Shown here one piece after another: positions 35,644 through 44,032 of a stretch of DNA of 64,000 nt. The notes below the pieces were generated by a model that searched no databases, was not told where the DNA came from, and worked only from the letters and a program-made list of their open reading frames with translations. This stretch comes from Planctomycetaceae bacterium (GTDB taxonomy: Bacteria > Planctomycetota > Planctomycetia > Planctomycetales > Planctomycetaceae), in contig JACKHO010000007.1 in the NCBI GenBank assembly GCA_020638955.1, forward strand, positions 372,001-436,000, read 5' to 3'. Each line of letters begins with the position of its first letter. Within the stretch, counting starts at the first letter, position 1. Position numbers and translations under genes: made by a program.

Positions 35644-37119
35644 CTATTGAAGCTTGTTTTCGTAATGCTCACGATAGACGTTTCTTAGCCGGGCTGAGCG
35701 AATTTGCGTAATGTACTTGCCAACGTCAGTGCCATCTTTCCATCCAATCTCATATTTCTTGGTCTTCGTGCTGACATCGGTCAGATACGCAAGTGCATGG
35801 TTTTCAAATCTACCAGATGTCCAGAACTCGAAACGGTTGCGGGCACATACTAACTCGTGTTGCGACTGACAGTGACGGCGGATCACCGGAATTTGACGTG
35901 TAACCCAGTCTTTCACTTCGTCCAATGTGACTTCGTTTGAGGGATGTATTCCCTTGCACTCAATTGCGAGTACCGATTGCTTTGACTTCCAATGGAGTAC
36001 GTCAATTTCCGCAGAATTTCCTTCGCGATCAGTGACCTTCCGACCAATGTCAATGCTCCCCCCCTCGCATGTCTTCACGGCGTGTGCGGCTATTAATTCA
36101 AACAAAGCCCCACGTATATTCAGCGAAGCCCCTTCAATCTTTCCCAACGTCTCTAGGATCGTCGCCAGGGCATCCGGATTGGCTGAGGCAACTTCCGCCG
36201 CTCGCGTCAATGCCTTCATAAGTGTTCGCGTCGCTTCAAGTGTTCCCTTGCCAAAAAAATCGTCCAACGTGGCAAAAATCAAACCCTCAGATCGCCCCAA
36301 CAACAATGCATCCTTTTCAAAGAACTCTCCCAAAAGCATGGCGTGAAACGGACGTGAGTTTCTCAGTTTGCGAACTACTTGGCACTTCTGAACAAAATAC
36401 TCGACATCGGCCTTGTTGAGTTCACCCACAAGACAGATATCCGCGACAAAGAAACCGGGTTTCGGCTTGCCGTCACGAAACGTCGCTAAGCCGGACAAAT
36501 AACTCGGACCAACCAAGTCCCATCCAAACGACGAGAATTCGGGGCTTGTATTACCCGACAGCAACTCGACTTTGTTGTAGCTGACAAAGCCCATCCTCCT
36601 GAGCCAGTCAGCAATACCAGGGAGAATCATCCGCTCAACACGAAATCGGACATCAAAATCCAATTGAGCGAATTCTGGGTCCATTCTGGGCGAAGTACAG
36701 ATCCAATCTTCGGTTTCCTCCGCGAAACCAATCGTCTTTAAAGCATTGAGTACTCGATTGTAGCTTACGTGTCCCTTGAGCTTTCGCGGAGCACCGCTAA
36801 TGCTGTGAAACTGCGTCTTCCTTACGCCACCGCGACGCAGAAGTGATCTCGCTGCATAGCGGTATGACGACCCCGTATTCTCAAGGGTTGAAATGAGTGC
36901 CGACCAAAACTCCGTCGAGTGGTACTGGTCCTTAAGGAAAAGAAACTTCTCGCGATTTGGAAGTCGTATTGCATCAAGTCGACACACGTCCCCTCGTGCC
37001 CTGCTCACACGTTGCCGAGCCGTAGCCGCTGACAATCCCTTCGTAAGCAGTTTCTTGACCAGTTCTGAAGATCGTTCGGGACCTGATTCCCTCAAGATGT
37101 TTGATACGTCAACCGTCAT
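35644..37119 (-). CDS. Putative PD-(D/E)XK nuclease with helix-turn-helix N-terminus
   Basis: A 491-residue protein I cannot name. The first ~90 residues resemble a winged-helix DNA-binding domain (SELVKKLLTKGLSAATARQR, then a REKFLFLKDQYHS stretch). The middle (90-330) is helical with no recognised motif. Residues about 340-395 look like a PD-(D/E)XK core: IRGALFELIAAHAVKTC, then GNSAEIDVLHW with Asp373 and LAIECKGIHPS with Glu387 and Lys389. The sequence appears more AT-rich than its neighbours and it lies beside a repeat array and far from any operon, suggesting horizontal acquisition. A stand-alone restriction or defence nuclease is a reasonable hypothesis, not shown. Confidence 0.7.
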   Translation of the reverse strand: MTVDVSNILRESGPERSSELVKKLLTKGLSAATARQRVSRARGDVCRLDAIRLPNREKFLFLKDQYHSTEFWSALISTLENTGSSYRYAARSLLRRGGVRKTQFHSISGAPRKLKGHVSYNRVLNALKTIGFAEETEDWICTSPRMDPEFAQLDFDVRFRVERMILPGIADWLRRMGFVSYNKVELLSGNTSPEFSSFGWDLVGPSYLSGLATFRDGKPKPGFFVADICLVGELNKADVEYFVQKCQVVRKLRNSRPFHAMLLGEFFEKDALLLGRSEGLIFATLDDFFGKGTLEATRTLMKALTRAAEVASANPDALATILETLGKIEGASLNIRGALFELIAAHAVKTCEGGSIDIGRKVTDREGNSAEIDVLHWKSKQSVLAIECKGIHPSNEVTLDEVKDWVTRQIPVIRRHCQSQHELVCARNRFEFWTSGRFENHALAYLTDVSTKTKKYEIGWKDGTDVGKYITQIRSARLRNVYREHYENKLQ

Positions 37120-37260
37120 GTCACACCACGCAGTTTACAATACCACTTTATTAGGCCGTTCAACTGATTTTGGACAAGCCGGAAAGCCTTTTTGGAATAA
37201 TCACTTAGGTCGATCCCGTGTGGTCGATGCGACATGTGTCAGTCACACTGTCGGTTGAAA

Positions 37261-39441
37261 TCAATACCCCTCCTCATCCCCACTGCCTCCCTGGAATCCC
37301 TGGAAGTTGCTTTTGACGACTTGTCGGATGACTCGGCCGTCGCGTTCTTCTTTGAGTTTCGTAAGGGCGGAGTCGAGGGTGAGGAAGCCGAGGTCGCCTT
37401 CGAGGCGGTCGCGGAGGGAGACGCCGCCCTGGTCGCGGTCTTTGGGGCCGACGACCATCATGTAGGGGACGAGGTCGAGTTGGGCGTCGCGAATTTTCTT
37501 CTTCACGTTCGCAGATTGGTGGTCAATGGTCGCCCGGAAGCCTGCTTGCTGGAGGGCAGCCTGGATTTGCTGGCAGTAGCCGAACATGTCGTCGTTCAGT
37601 CCCAGAATGCGGACCTGTTCCGGGGCGAGCCAGAGCGGGAAGGCGGCGGCGAAGTGTTCGATGAGCATGCCGACGAAACGTTCCATTGAGCCGAATGGGG
37701 CGCGGTGGATCATGACGGGTCGGTGGGTGGCGTTGTCGGCTCCCACGTATTCCAGTTTGAATCGTTCCGGCAGGTTGTAGTCGAGCTGCACGGTGCCGAG
37801 CTGCCATTCACGGCCGATAGCATCGCGGACCATGAAGTCGGCCTTCGGTCCATAGAACGCCGCTTCGCCTTCGCACTCGGTGAAGTTCAAACCGGACTGG
37901 TCGAGCACGCCGCGGAGTGTCCCTTCGGCACTATCCCAAAGTTCGGGTGATCCGACGTATTTGTCTGATTGAGGATCGCGTTTCGAAAGCTGCACGCGGT
38001 AGTCTTCGAGGCCGACGCTCTTGAGCACAAACTTCACGAGGTCGAGCGTATCGGTGAACTCGTGCTGGACCTGATCGGGCGTGACGAACAGGTGGGCATC
38101 ATCTTGGGTGAGACCGCGCACGCGGAGCATACCGTTGAGTTCGCCCGACTGTTCGTGACGATAAACGGTTCCAAACTCGGCCAGTCGCACGGGCAAATCG
38201 CGGTAAGAACGTGGCTGAGCCTTGTACATTTGCACGTGGTGCGGGCAGTTCATGGGCTTGAGCAAATAGCGCTCCTGCTGCCTTTCCCATTTGCGAAGGA
38301 AAGCCATGCGGTCTTCTGCGGATGCTGCCTTGGGATAGGCGGAAAGGTCGGCGCCGAGGTCGACGGCGGCGGCGAGGAAATCGGCTTCGTGCTGCTCCTT
38401 AATGGAACCATCTTCGATGCGGCTCTTCCAGTGGTCGACCAGTGCCCCGGCGGGATGCCCGAACAAAGGAGCGAACTGCGATTCCCGGTAGTAAGGAAAG
38501 TGTCCGCTGGTTTCGTACAGTTCGACACGACCAACGTGCGGCGAGTAGACGGGATTGTAGCCCCGGCGGAGCAGTTCCTGCTTAATGAAGTCTTCCAGCA
38601 GGTTGCGGACGGTGGCCCCTTTCGGCAGCCAGAGCGCGAGCCCCTGGCCGACGTCGTTCGAAATGGCAAACAAATTGTGCTGCTTGCCGAGCACTCGATG
38701 ATCGCGGCGTTTCGCTTCTTCGACCTGATCGAGGTACGCCTGCATATCTTTCTTGTCAAAGAACGCAGTGCCGTACAGCCGCTGCAGGCCTTTGTTGGCG
38801 GAGTCACCTTTCCAGTACGAACCTGCGACACTCAGCAGCTTGAAGGCTTTGACCTTACCAGCGTCTGGAATGTGCGGACCGCGGCAGAGGTCGACGAATT
38901 CGCCCTGGCGATAAAAGCTGAGTTCATCATGATCGGCCAGACCGGTTTCAATATGTTCGCACTTCAGTTCCTGGTCGAGGTCCTGGGCCAGTTTGAGCGC
39001 TTCTGCCCGTGAAAGATGAAAACGCTCAAACGGTTCTCCCGCCTTCACGATTTCCTGCATTTCGGCTTCGATGCGGGGGAAGTCTTCCTCGCTGATGGGA
39101 GTTTCCAAATCGAAGTCGTAGTAATAGCCGTTGCCGGTAGTCGGCCCGAAGGCCAGCCCCACGCCGGGGAAAATTCGCATAACGGCTCGGGCCATAATGT
39201 GCGCGCAGGAGTGCCGCAGTACGCCCAGAGCTTCGGGATCTTTCGTGGTGATGAGCTTCAGCGGGATGGGATCAGCGTCGGTCAGTTCTTCGAGAGGCCG
39301 CATGGCATCGACAATGGTCTCACCCACCTGAGCAGCCACGGTGGCGTTGGCCAGCCGTTCACCAATCGAACGGGCGACATCAAGGGCGGAAGAACCGGCA
39401 GGAAACTCTTTGACCGATCCGTCAGGAAGCTGAATATTCAT
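37261..39441 (-). CDS. thrS: Threonyl-tRNA synthetase with internal insertion
   Basis: A 726-residue class II synthetase charging tRNA-Thr. In order: TGS domain (1-62, MNIQLPDGSVKEFPAGSSAL), editing domain with HSCAHIMARA (about 78-87) and LCRGPHIPDAG, then the catalytic core with zinc ligands in KPMNCPHHVQ (about 397), RHEQSGELNGMLRVRG and HRAPFGSMERF motif 3, and an anticodon-binding domain from about 615. E. coli ThrRS has 642 residues; the extra length is mainly an insert at about 322-390 (FGHPAGALVDHWKSRIEDGS ... AEDRMAFLRKWERQQE) between motifs 1 and 2, plus a short C-terminal tail. Confidence 0.96.
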   Translation of the reverse strand: MNIQLPDGSVKEFPAGSSALDVARSIGERLANATVAAQVGETIVDAMRPLEELTDADPIPLKLITTKDPEALGVLRHSCAHIMARAVMRIFPGVGLAFGPTTGNGYYYDFDLETPISEEDFPRIEAEMQEIVKAGEPFERFHLSRAEALKLAQDLDQELKCEHIETGLADHDELSFYRQGEFVDLCRGPHIPDAGKVKAFKLLSVAGSYWKGDSANKGLQRLYGTAFFDKKDMQAYLDQVEEAKRRDHRVLGKQHNLFAISNDVGQGLALWLPKGATVRNLLEDFIKQELLRRGYNPVYSPHVGRVELYETSGHFPYYRESQFAPLFGHPAGALVDHWKSRIEDGSIKEQHEADFLAAAVDLGADLSAYPKAASAEDRMAFLRKWERQQERYLLKPMNCPHHVQMYKAQPRSYRDLPVRLAEFGTVYRHEQSGELNGMLRVRGLTQDDAHLFVTPDQVQHEFTDTLDLVKFVLKSVGLEDYRVQLSKRDPQSDKYVGSPELWDSAEGTLRGVLDQSGLNFTECEGEAAFYGPKADFMVRDAIGREWQLGTVQLDYNLPERFKLEYVGADNATHRPVMIHRAPFGSMERFVGMLIEHFAAAFPLWLAPEQVRILGLNDDMFGYCQQIQAALQQAGFRATIDHQSANVKKKIRDAQLDLVPYMMVVGPKDRDQGGVSLRDRLEGDLGFLTLDSALTKLKEERDGRVIRQVVKSNFQGFQGGSGDEEGY

Positions 39442-39830
39442 GGCAGCGACTTCATCTTTGCACAGGGGCCGGGACTGTAAAGTCTGTAGGCAAAACCATT
39501 TGAGGATTTACGCCACCAGACACAGCACACCGACACTCGGTTCCCCCACGGTCGCCGATACGAAGGGCGACTGGGACGCACGAGAACCATAGCCGGGTTC
39601 TAAAGAAGATAGGCCTGCGGGTCAATGAGGGCCGGAGAGATGCGTCAACGGGGCAATAGATTATCAATCTGGTGCCGTTCGACTGCTTCTCGTCGGTACA
39701 AGAGCTGAAAACCCTTGTTTGCCTGGACGGCACCGAATACGTTGGAGCAATCAGCTTTGGCAATTCGGATAGGTTCCTCACCAACCAGAGCTCTCATTCA
39801 TTGAGGGATGCAAAGAGAGGGAATACTCAA
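39442..39830. other. Divergent intergenic region between thrS and coiled-coil gene
   Basis: Holds the promoters of both genes by position, but no confident sites were recognised. GTCGCC/GGCGAC near 39551-39571 can pair. No T-box or other riboswitch pattern was seen upstream of thrS. Confidence 0.35.
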
Positions 39831-40265
39831 ATGCTCTGTCGAAATTCACTCACCACAATGCTGTTGGTCGCAATCGCCTTGCTAAATGGCATGTCGACGA
39901 ACAGTTTCGGCGCCGATCCTCAGAATTCTCACTCGCAGAGAGTCCGGGAACTACTGCAGGAGCGGCACGACGTGCTGGCCCAGCGTGTGGAAATGCTGAA
40001 TGCCCTGTCCAACGAAGGTGTGGTGTCGCCAATTGAAGTCACTAAGGCCCGCAACGAATTATTCGCGGCCAAACTGGAAATGGCAGAAAGTCGAGACGAG
40101 CGAATTGAGGTTCTCCGCGCACAAGTCGCGAATCTCAAGAAAATCGAAGAGTATTACAGCATTCTGAGAGAACGCGCCGTGGCAAACATGACAGATGTTC
40201 TCGAAGCAAAATCGAATCGACTCCGCGTGGAAATTGAACTGGAACGAGCATTGTCAAAGGAATGA
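39831..40265 (+). CDS. Small secreted coiled-coil protein
   Basis: A 144-residue protein with a signal peptide (MLCRNSLTTMLLVAIALLNG, cleavage near SFGA). The mature part is one long helical coiled coil (RVRELLQERHDVLAQRVEML ... VSPIEVTKARNELFAAKLEM ... RVEIELERALSKE), like the single helical hairpin of TolC-type proteins, which planctomycetes encode as small periplasmic proteins of unknown role. GAGGG lies before ATG 39831. It converges with flgE. Confidence 0.75.
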   Translation: MLCRNSLTTMLLVAIALLNGMSTNSFGADPQNSHSQRVRELLQERHDVLAQRVEMLNALSNEGVVSPIEVTKARNELFAAKLEMAESRDERIEVLRAQVANLKKIEEYYSILRERAVANMTDVLEAKSNRLRVEIELERALSKE

Positions 40266-40310
40266 TTGTATTTCTCACGCGACCAAGAATTCCTCGAGTT
40301 TGGTGAACAG

Positions 40311-41969
40311 TTACCGAAGAATCTGCGTTAGTTCCTGTAGCATTTCATTGGCAACCGTAATCGTCCGGGCGTTGGCAGAGAATCCGCGCTGGGCGATGAT
40401 GAGCCGCGTGAACTCGGCTGCAATGTCGACGTTGGACTGCTCCAGTTGACCGCTGCGAATAGTTCCCCGTCCGCCAGACTGAGCAGATCCAAGTTGCACG
40501 TCACCACTGCTACGAGTGACCTGCAGGGTTCCATCACCGCGGTTTTCGAGGCCAGCGGGATTGCGGAACGAGGCAATCGCTAATTGTGCCAGCGGAATGC
40601 GACGGCCATTTGTGGCCAGTCCGTCGATAATGCCGTTGCCGTCAACGCTCACTGAGTTGAGCGTACCCGGTGGGAAGCCGTCTTGCTCGGTGGCAATCGA
40701 CGACTCACCGCTGATGGATTTTAATCCGTTGAGCGAACCGGGGGTGCCGAAAGAAATGGTGACAACCTGTGGATCAACCTGACCGACAAACTGAAACTCC
40801 AGTTCACCTGTCGCAGATCCCTGTATACCGGCGAAGCTGCCATCGGAGTTGAACGAAATGCCATTGATTTCGCTGGTGAGGATGTCCCCCTCAGCGGAGT
40901 CCATGGTGGCGAGCATATTCCACGTCCCGTCAGCCTGTGGTTCGAATGCGAGTCCCACAACGTGTCCTTCGCCACGGTTGTCGAACACCTCAATACCGCC
41001 ACGAATAATGTTGCCATCTTCGCCAGCGTTTTCGATGAAGAGCGGATTCGATACCACATCCAGTTGGCCAACATTTGTTGAGCCATTCGCTAGGTTCACA
41101 ATCATCGGGACGGCCCCGGATTCGTCAGCGACGAGCCGCAGGAATCCGTCGGTGTCGATGGAAGCGGTTGTGCCCGGGAAGGAAGATGACAACGAACTCA
41201 GCAAGTCATCGACGGTGGTGGTCCCATCGACAGACAAACTCGTTGAAATTGCGTTGCCGTCGACGTCGGTCCCACTCATCTCAATGGAGTCACCGGCCTG
41301 GAACGGCGTCGTCACCCAGTCGAGGCTGTTCAGCAGCGACGCTCCTGTGGCAGGAACGGCACCATCGAGCAATGGATGACTCGTGGCGATTTCATGGTAC
41401 TCAGCAGTTTTCGTCGAAGATGAGAGGTTCCCGCGAAGCACGGTCTCGGTGGTTTTGTTGCCCGGGATGGATTCGCCAATTGGAATACGAATTTCGGTCG
41501 CACCAGGAATCTGGAACGCGGGATTAATTCCATCTGGCTCGCCCACGGTGCCGAAGCGTTGAATGCGGTAGCCGGTGGAAGCGTCAACCAGAATGCCGTT
41601 CTTGTCGATGCTGAACACGCCAGCCCGCGTGTAGAGCGGACCACGGCCTGTGTCCATCGTGAAGAATCCTTCACCTTCGAGGGCGAAGTCGAGTTGGCCG
41701 CCGGTGGTTTCCATATTCCCCTGGCGACCATCGAGGGAAATGGTAGCGACTTTGGCTCCGGTTCCAATTTGCGAAGCGTTCGTCCCCCCGATTTGTCCCA
41801 CTTCGCCACTCGTGGCTGACCGAATAGTTTCGTAGAAGACATCGGAGAAGTATGCGCGACGGGCCTTAAACGCCGTGGAGTTGATGTTCGCAATGTTGTT
41901 TCCGATGACTTCGATCATTTTCTGATGAACGGACAGTCCGGAAACGCCGGTGATGAGAGGATTGGCCAT
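40311..41969 (-). CDS. flgE: Flagellar hook protein FlgE
   Basis: Builds the flagellar hook. A 552-residue protein with the rod/hook N-terminus MANPLITGVSGLSVHQKMIE followed by GNNIANINSTAFKARRAYF, the LDFALEGEGFFTM and YTRAGVFSIDKNG stretches, and the C-terminal heptad region EQSNVDIAAEFTRLIIAQRG ... FSANARTITVANEML. Longer than the 402-residue Salmonella protein because of extra surface domains (about 200-400). Start: the frame reaches 42029, but AAGGAA precedes ATG 41969, which gives the conserved N-terminus. Last gene of fliK-flgD-flgE, under the sigma-54 promoter before fliK. Confidence 0.95.
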   Translation of the reverse strand: MANPLITGVSGLSVHQKMIEVIGNNIANINSTAFKARRAYFSDVFYETIRSATSGEVGQIGGTNASQIGTGAKVATISLDGRQGNMETTGGQLDFALEGEGFFTMDTGRGPLYTRAGVFSIDKNGILVDASTGYRIQRFGTVGEPDGINPAFQIPGATEIRIPIGESIPGNKTTETVLRGNLSSSTKTAEYHEIATSHPLLDGAVPATGASLLNSLDWVTTPFQAGDSIEMSGTDVDGNAISTSLSVDGTTTVDDLLSSLSSSFPGTTASIDTDGFLRLVADESGAVPMIVNLANGSTNVGQLDVVSNPLFIENAGEDGNIIRGGIEVFDNRGEGHVVGLAFEPQADGTWNMLATMDSAEGDILTSEINGISFNSDGSFAGIQGSATGELEFQFVGQVDPQVVTISFGTPGSLNGLKSISGESSIATEQDGFPPGTLNSVSVDGNGIIDGLATNGRRIPLAQLAIASFRNPAGLENRGDGTLQVTRSSGDVQLGSAQSGGRGTIRSGQLEQSNVDIAAEFTRLIIAQRGFSANARTITVANEMLQELTQILR

Positions 41970-42026
41970 TTCGAAATTCCTTTTTCGAGAGACGTGTGAG
42001 ACGGGGTGAGGTGGATGAAGTGGCGG

Positions 42027-42053
42027 CACACAGACAGGAATGTCTGTGCCACC
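42027..42053. repeat. Palindromic repeat CACAGACAGGAATGTCTGTG, copy 3
   Basis: Between flgD and flgE. Same palindrome and flanking GCCACC as the copies at 15049 and 20231. It could act as an intra-operon hairpin. Confidence 0.75.
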
Positions 42054-42068
42054 AGCTGGGATGTACGA

Positions 42069-42452
42069 TTAAGGTGTGCCGATCGACGCGGAGTTCATTA
42101 GTGCAGCAACCTGATCCATGGTGATTGTCTGGCCGTTGACCGTCAGCACAATGCCACTGTCTTCGGCACTAATCCGTTCGACGATGCCGGTTTCGGTGAG
42201 GCCATTGTTTGATTGGAATTCCACGGTCGATCCCAGCAGGTTCCGTCCGTTGCCGAGCATTTGCAGTTCGAAGAATTGATCAAACCTGGTGTTGAGTCGA
42301 TCAATCCCTTCGACCATTGAGAACTGGGCCAACTGTGCAACCTGCTCCTGCTGATCCATCGGCTTGAGTGGATCCTGGTTCTGCAACTGTGCGACCAGCA
42401 AGTTGAGGTACTGGCCTTTGTCGACTCCGTTGACATTGGGTGCCGTGTTCAT
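42069..42452 (-). CDS. flgD: Flagellar hook assembly protein FlgD, short form
   Basis: Hook-capping scaffold needed for FlgE polymerisation. The 127-residue product has the conserved N-terminal core: NGVDKGQYLNLLVAQLQNQD, PLKPMDQQEQVAQLAQFSMV, then GIDRLNTRFDQF. The rest (LLGSTVEFQSNNGLTETGIV, VLTVNGQTITMDQV) is a single small beta domain. Enteric FlgD is ~230 residues with tudor-like and FlgD-Ig domains; the Ig domain is missing here. It lies 37 bases after fliK and 99 before flgE. Confidence 0.93.
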   Translation of the reverse strand: MNTAPNVNGVDKGQYLNLLVAQLQNQDPLKPMDQQEQVAQLAQFSMVEGIDRLNTRFDQFFELQMLGNGRNLLGSTVEFQSNNGLTETGIVERISAEDSGIVLTVNGQTITMDQVAALMNSASIGTP

Positions 42453-42489
42453 GTTCTGTATTCCTTTACAGTAACCGGAAGTGTTTTCT

Positions 42490-43839
42490 TCAGGCGACGA
42501 AACTCATGTCGTCGGTCTTCTTCTGTTGTTCCGTCAACGCACCACGCGGTACGCGCGGCGTGTTGAGCCATTCGTCCGGCACGTCCTGAGTGCTGCGCTC
42601 CGACCCGGAGTAAGAAATGTCAACCGACTCGCGTTCGAATCCTTGTTGGACGAGCCGTTCCATTAACTGGTCATGCTCCCCACGCAATGACGAAGCGATG
42701 TCGATTGAATGGGTACGCAGTTCAATATTGAGTTTCGACCGCTGCCGTGAAATGCGGACGAACACATCACCCACTGCCGGCGGCGAAAGTCGGAGCACGA
42801 CGGACTGCATGTCTCCCGACTTCGTTTCCTGAGCCAGGGTGAAAATACGACCTGACATATTTGCACGGGCGACATCCTCGGACCGGGTGGCGACAATTTC
42901 ATTAGACGTCATTGGAAATTCAGCAGATGTTTGACTGACCGAAATGTCGTTGTTTTCCACGCCACTGGACGCTTCGCTGTGCGGCAATTTGAGTTCCCCA
43001 GTTCTGGGAGCGGATTCAATTGCCTCACGTTGTGCTGGCTCTGGTCGTGCAGCAGCAACATCTACCGGCGTGTTCATCATGAATTCGACGTGGTCGGTAG
43101 GACGCATTGACGATCCCGAATTGCCATCAGCAACCCTGGTCGCGGTTGCAGCTGCGGCACGCGCGGAATTGACCGGTGATTCGCTGCCATCAGATTCCGA
43201 TGCTGCCGCAGAATGCGAGACGTCTTCTACGGATTCTTCTGGGCCCGATTCCGTCGACTTCGGCGGGATGTTTGGTGTGCTCATCTGAGCGTTCGCAGCC
43301 AGCGCGACTGTGGCGGCAACCTTGTCACCTATCCCGTCTGCATCGACTTCGCGGGACGCTTGCCCCGACGTTTGTTCCAAATCCAATTGTGACGAAGCCT
43401 CATATGAAACTTCACTCGTGGTGAGTGGAATGTCCTGTACAGCCCGCTGGAATCCCCCATCAGATAAAGGCATTGTCATGCCATGAAGGGAAGTCGCTGC
43501 CTGCAGCGTAGGAAGAGGTGAAACTCCCGACTCTGTAATCCGATTCACTTCGACTTGCGGTCTCGGAACATCAAGTGGCGTCATCGGCACATTCATAAGT
43601 GCAACAGCAAATTCGGCGTCCTCATCGCCTTCGAGCAGCTCGTTGTTCGATGTTTCCGAATTTGAGTTGACCTGCTCCAGTGGCAATTCCGTTTGCGGAA
43701 CGGTGGGATTCAGTAATTTCCATAGTTCCGCACGGAAATCGATCCCCGCGTTCTCGACGGCTTCCGAATCTCCCGCAGGAGATTCCGACGTCGACGCAGT
43801 GATTGGCAGCACGTTCGCTGGTGAGGAAGCAATGAACAC
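42490..43839 (-). CDS. fliK: Flagellar hook-length control protein FliK
   Basis: Measures hook length and switches export specificity. A 449-residue protein starting with GTG at 43839. Residues 1-320 are low-complexity, acidic and Ser/Glu/Pro-rich, as expected of an extended ruler. The C-terminal domain (about 335-425) matches Flg_hook: SVVLRLSPPAVGDVFVRISR, LNIELRTHSIDIASSLRGEH, LMERLVQQGFERESVDISYS. A near-perfect sigma-54 promoter lies about 42 bases upstream. First gene of fliK-flgD-flgE. Confidence 0.88.
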   Translation of the reverse strand: MFIASSPANVLPITASTSESPAGDSEAVENAGIDFRAELWKLLNPTVPQTELPLEQVNSNSETSNNELLEGDEDAEFAVALMNVPMTPLDVPRPQVEVNRITESGVSPLPTLQAATSLHGMTMPLSDGGFQRAVQDIPLTTSEVSYEASSQLDLEQTSGQASREVDADGIGDKVAATVALAANAQMSTPNIPPKSTESGPEESVEDVSHSAAASESDGSESPVNSARAAAATATRVADGNSGSSMRPTDHVEFMMNTPVDVAAARPEPAQREAIESAPRTGELKLPHSEASSGVENNDISVSQTSAEFPMTSNEIVATRSEDVARANMSGRIFTLAQETKSGDMQSVVLRLSPPAVGDVFVRISRQRSKLNIELRTHSIDIASSLRGEHDQLMERLVQQGFERESVDISYSGSERSTQDVPDEWLNTPRVPRGALTEQQKKTDDMSFVA

Positions 43840-43880
43840 GTGGCGGTTCCATGGGGACAGAGGACACCACAGGTTCTCCT

Positions 43881-43896
43881 TGCAACTGACGTACCA
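43881..43896 (-). promoter_or_regulatory. Sigma-54 promoter upstream of fliK-flgD-flgE
   Basis: On the minus strand TGGTACGTCAGTTGCA fits the -24/-12 consensus TGGCACG-N4-TTGCW with one mismatch (T for C) and exact GG-to-GC spacing. It lies between the sigma-54 activator gene and fliK, reading toward fliK. Confidence 0.85.
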
Positions 43897-44032
43897 GTAG
43901 CTGGAATATGCATGTGCTTAACGCACAGCGCGAGCGTATTACCTCGCACTGCGCATTCTTTAGGTCGAAAACGCGTTGCGAAGCTGAATGCGGAGCCGGA
44001 AAATCTTTCCGGTTCGAGGAGAAGTTTGCCGA

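Noticed and set aside
39442..39830. T-box or other riboswitch upstream of thrS
   Set aside because: No T-box sequence, specifier hairpin or terminator/antiterminator pair could be recognised.
42000..42053. Second sigma-54 promoter before flgE (TGGCACAGACATTCC)
   Set aside because: The -12 part reads TTCC instead of TTGC, and the sequence belongs to the interspersed palindrome family.
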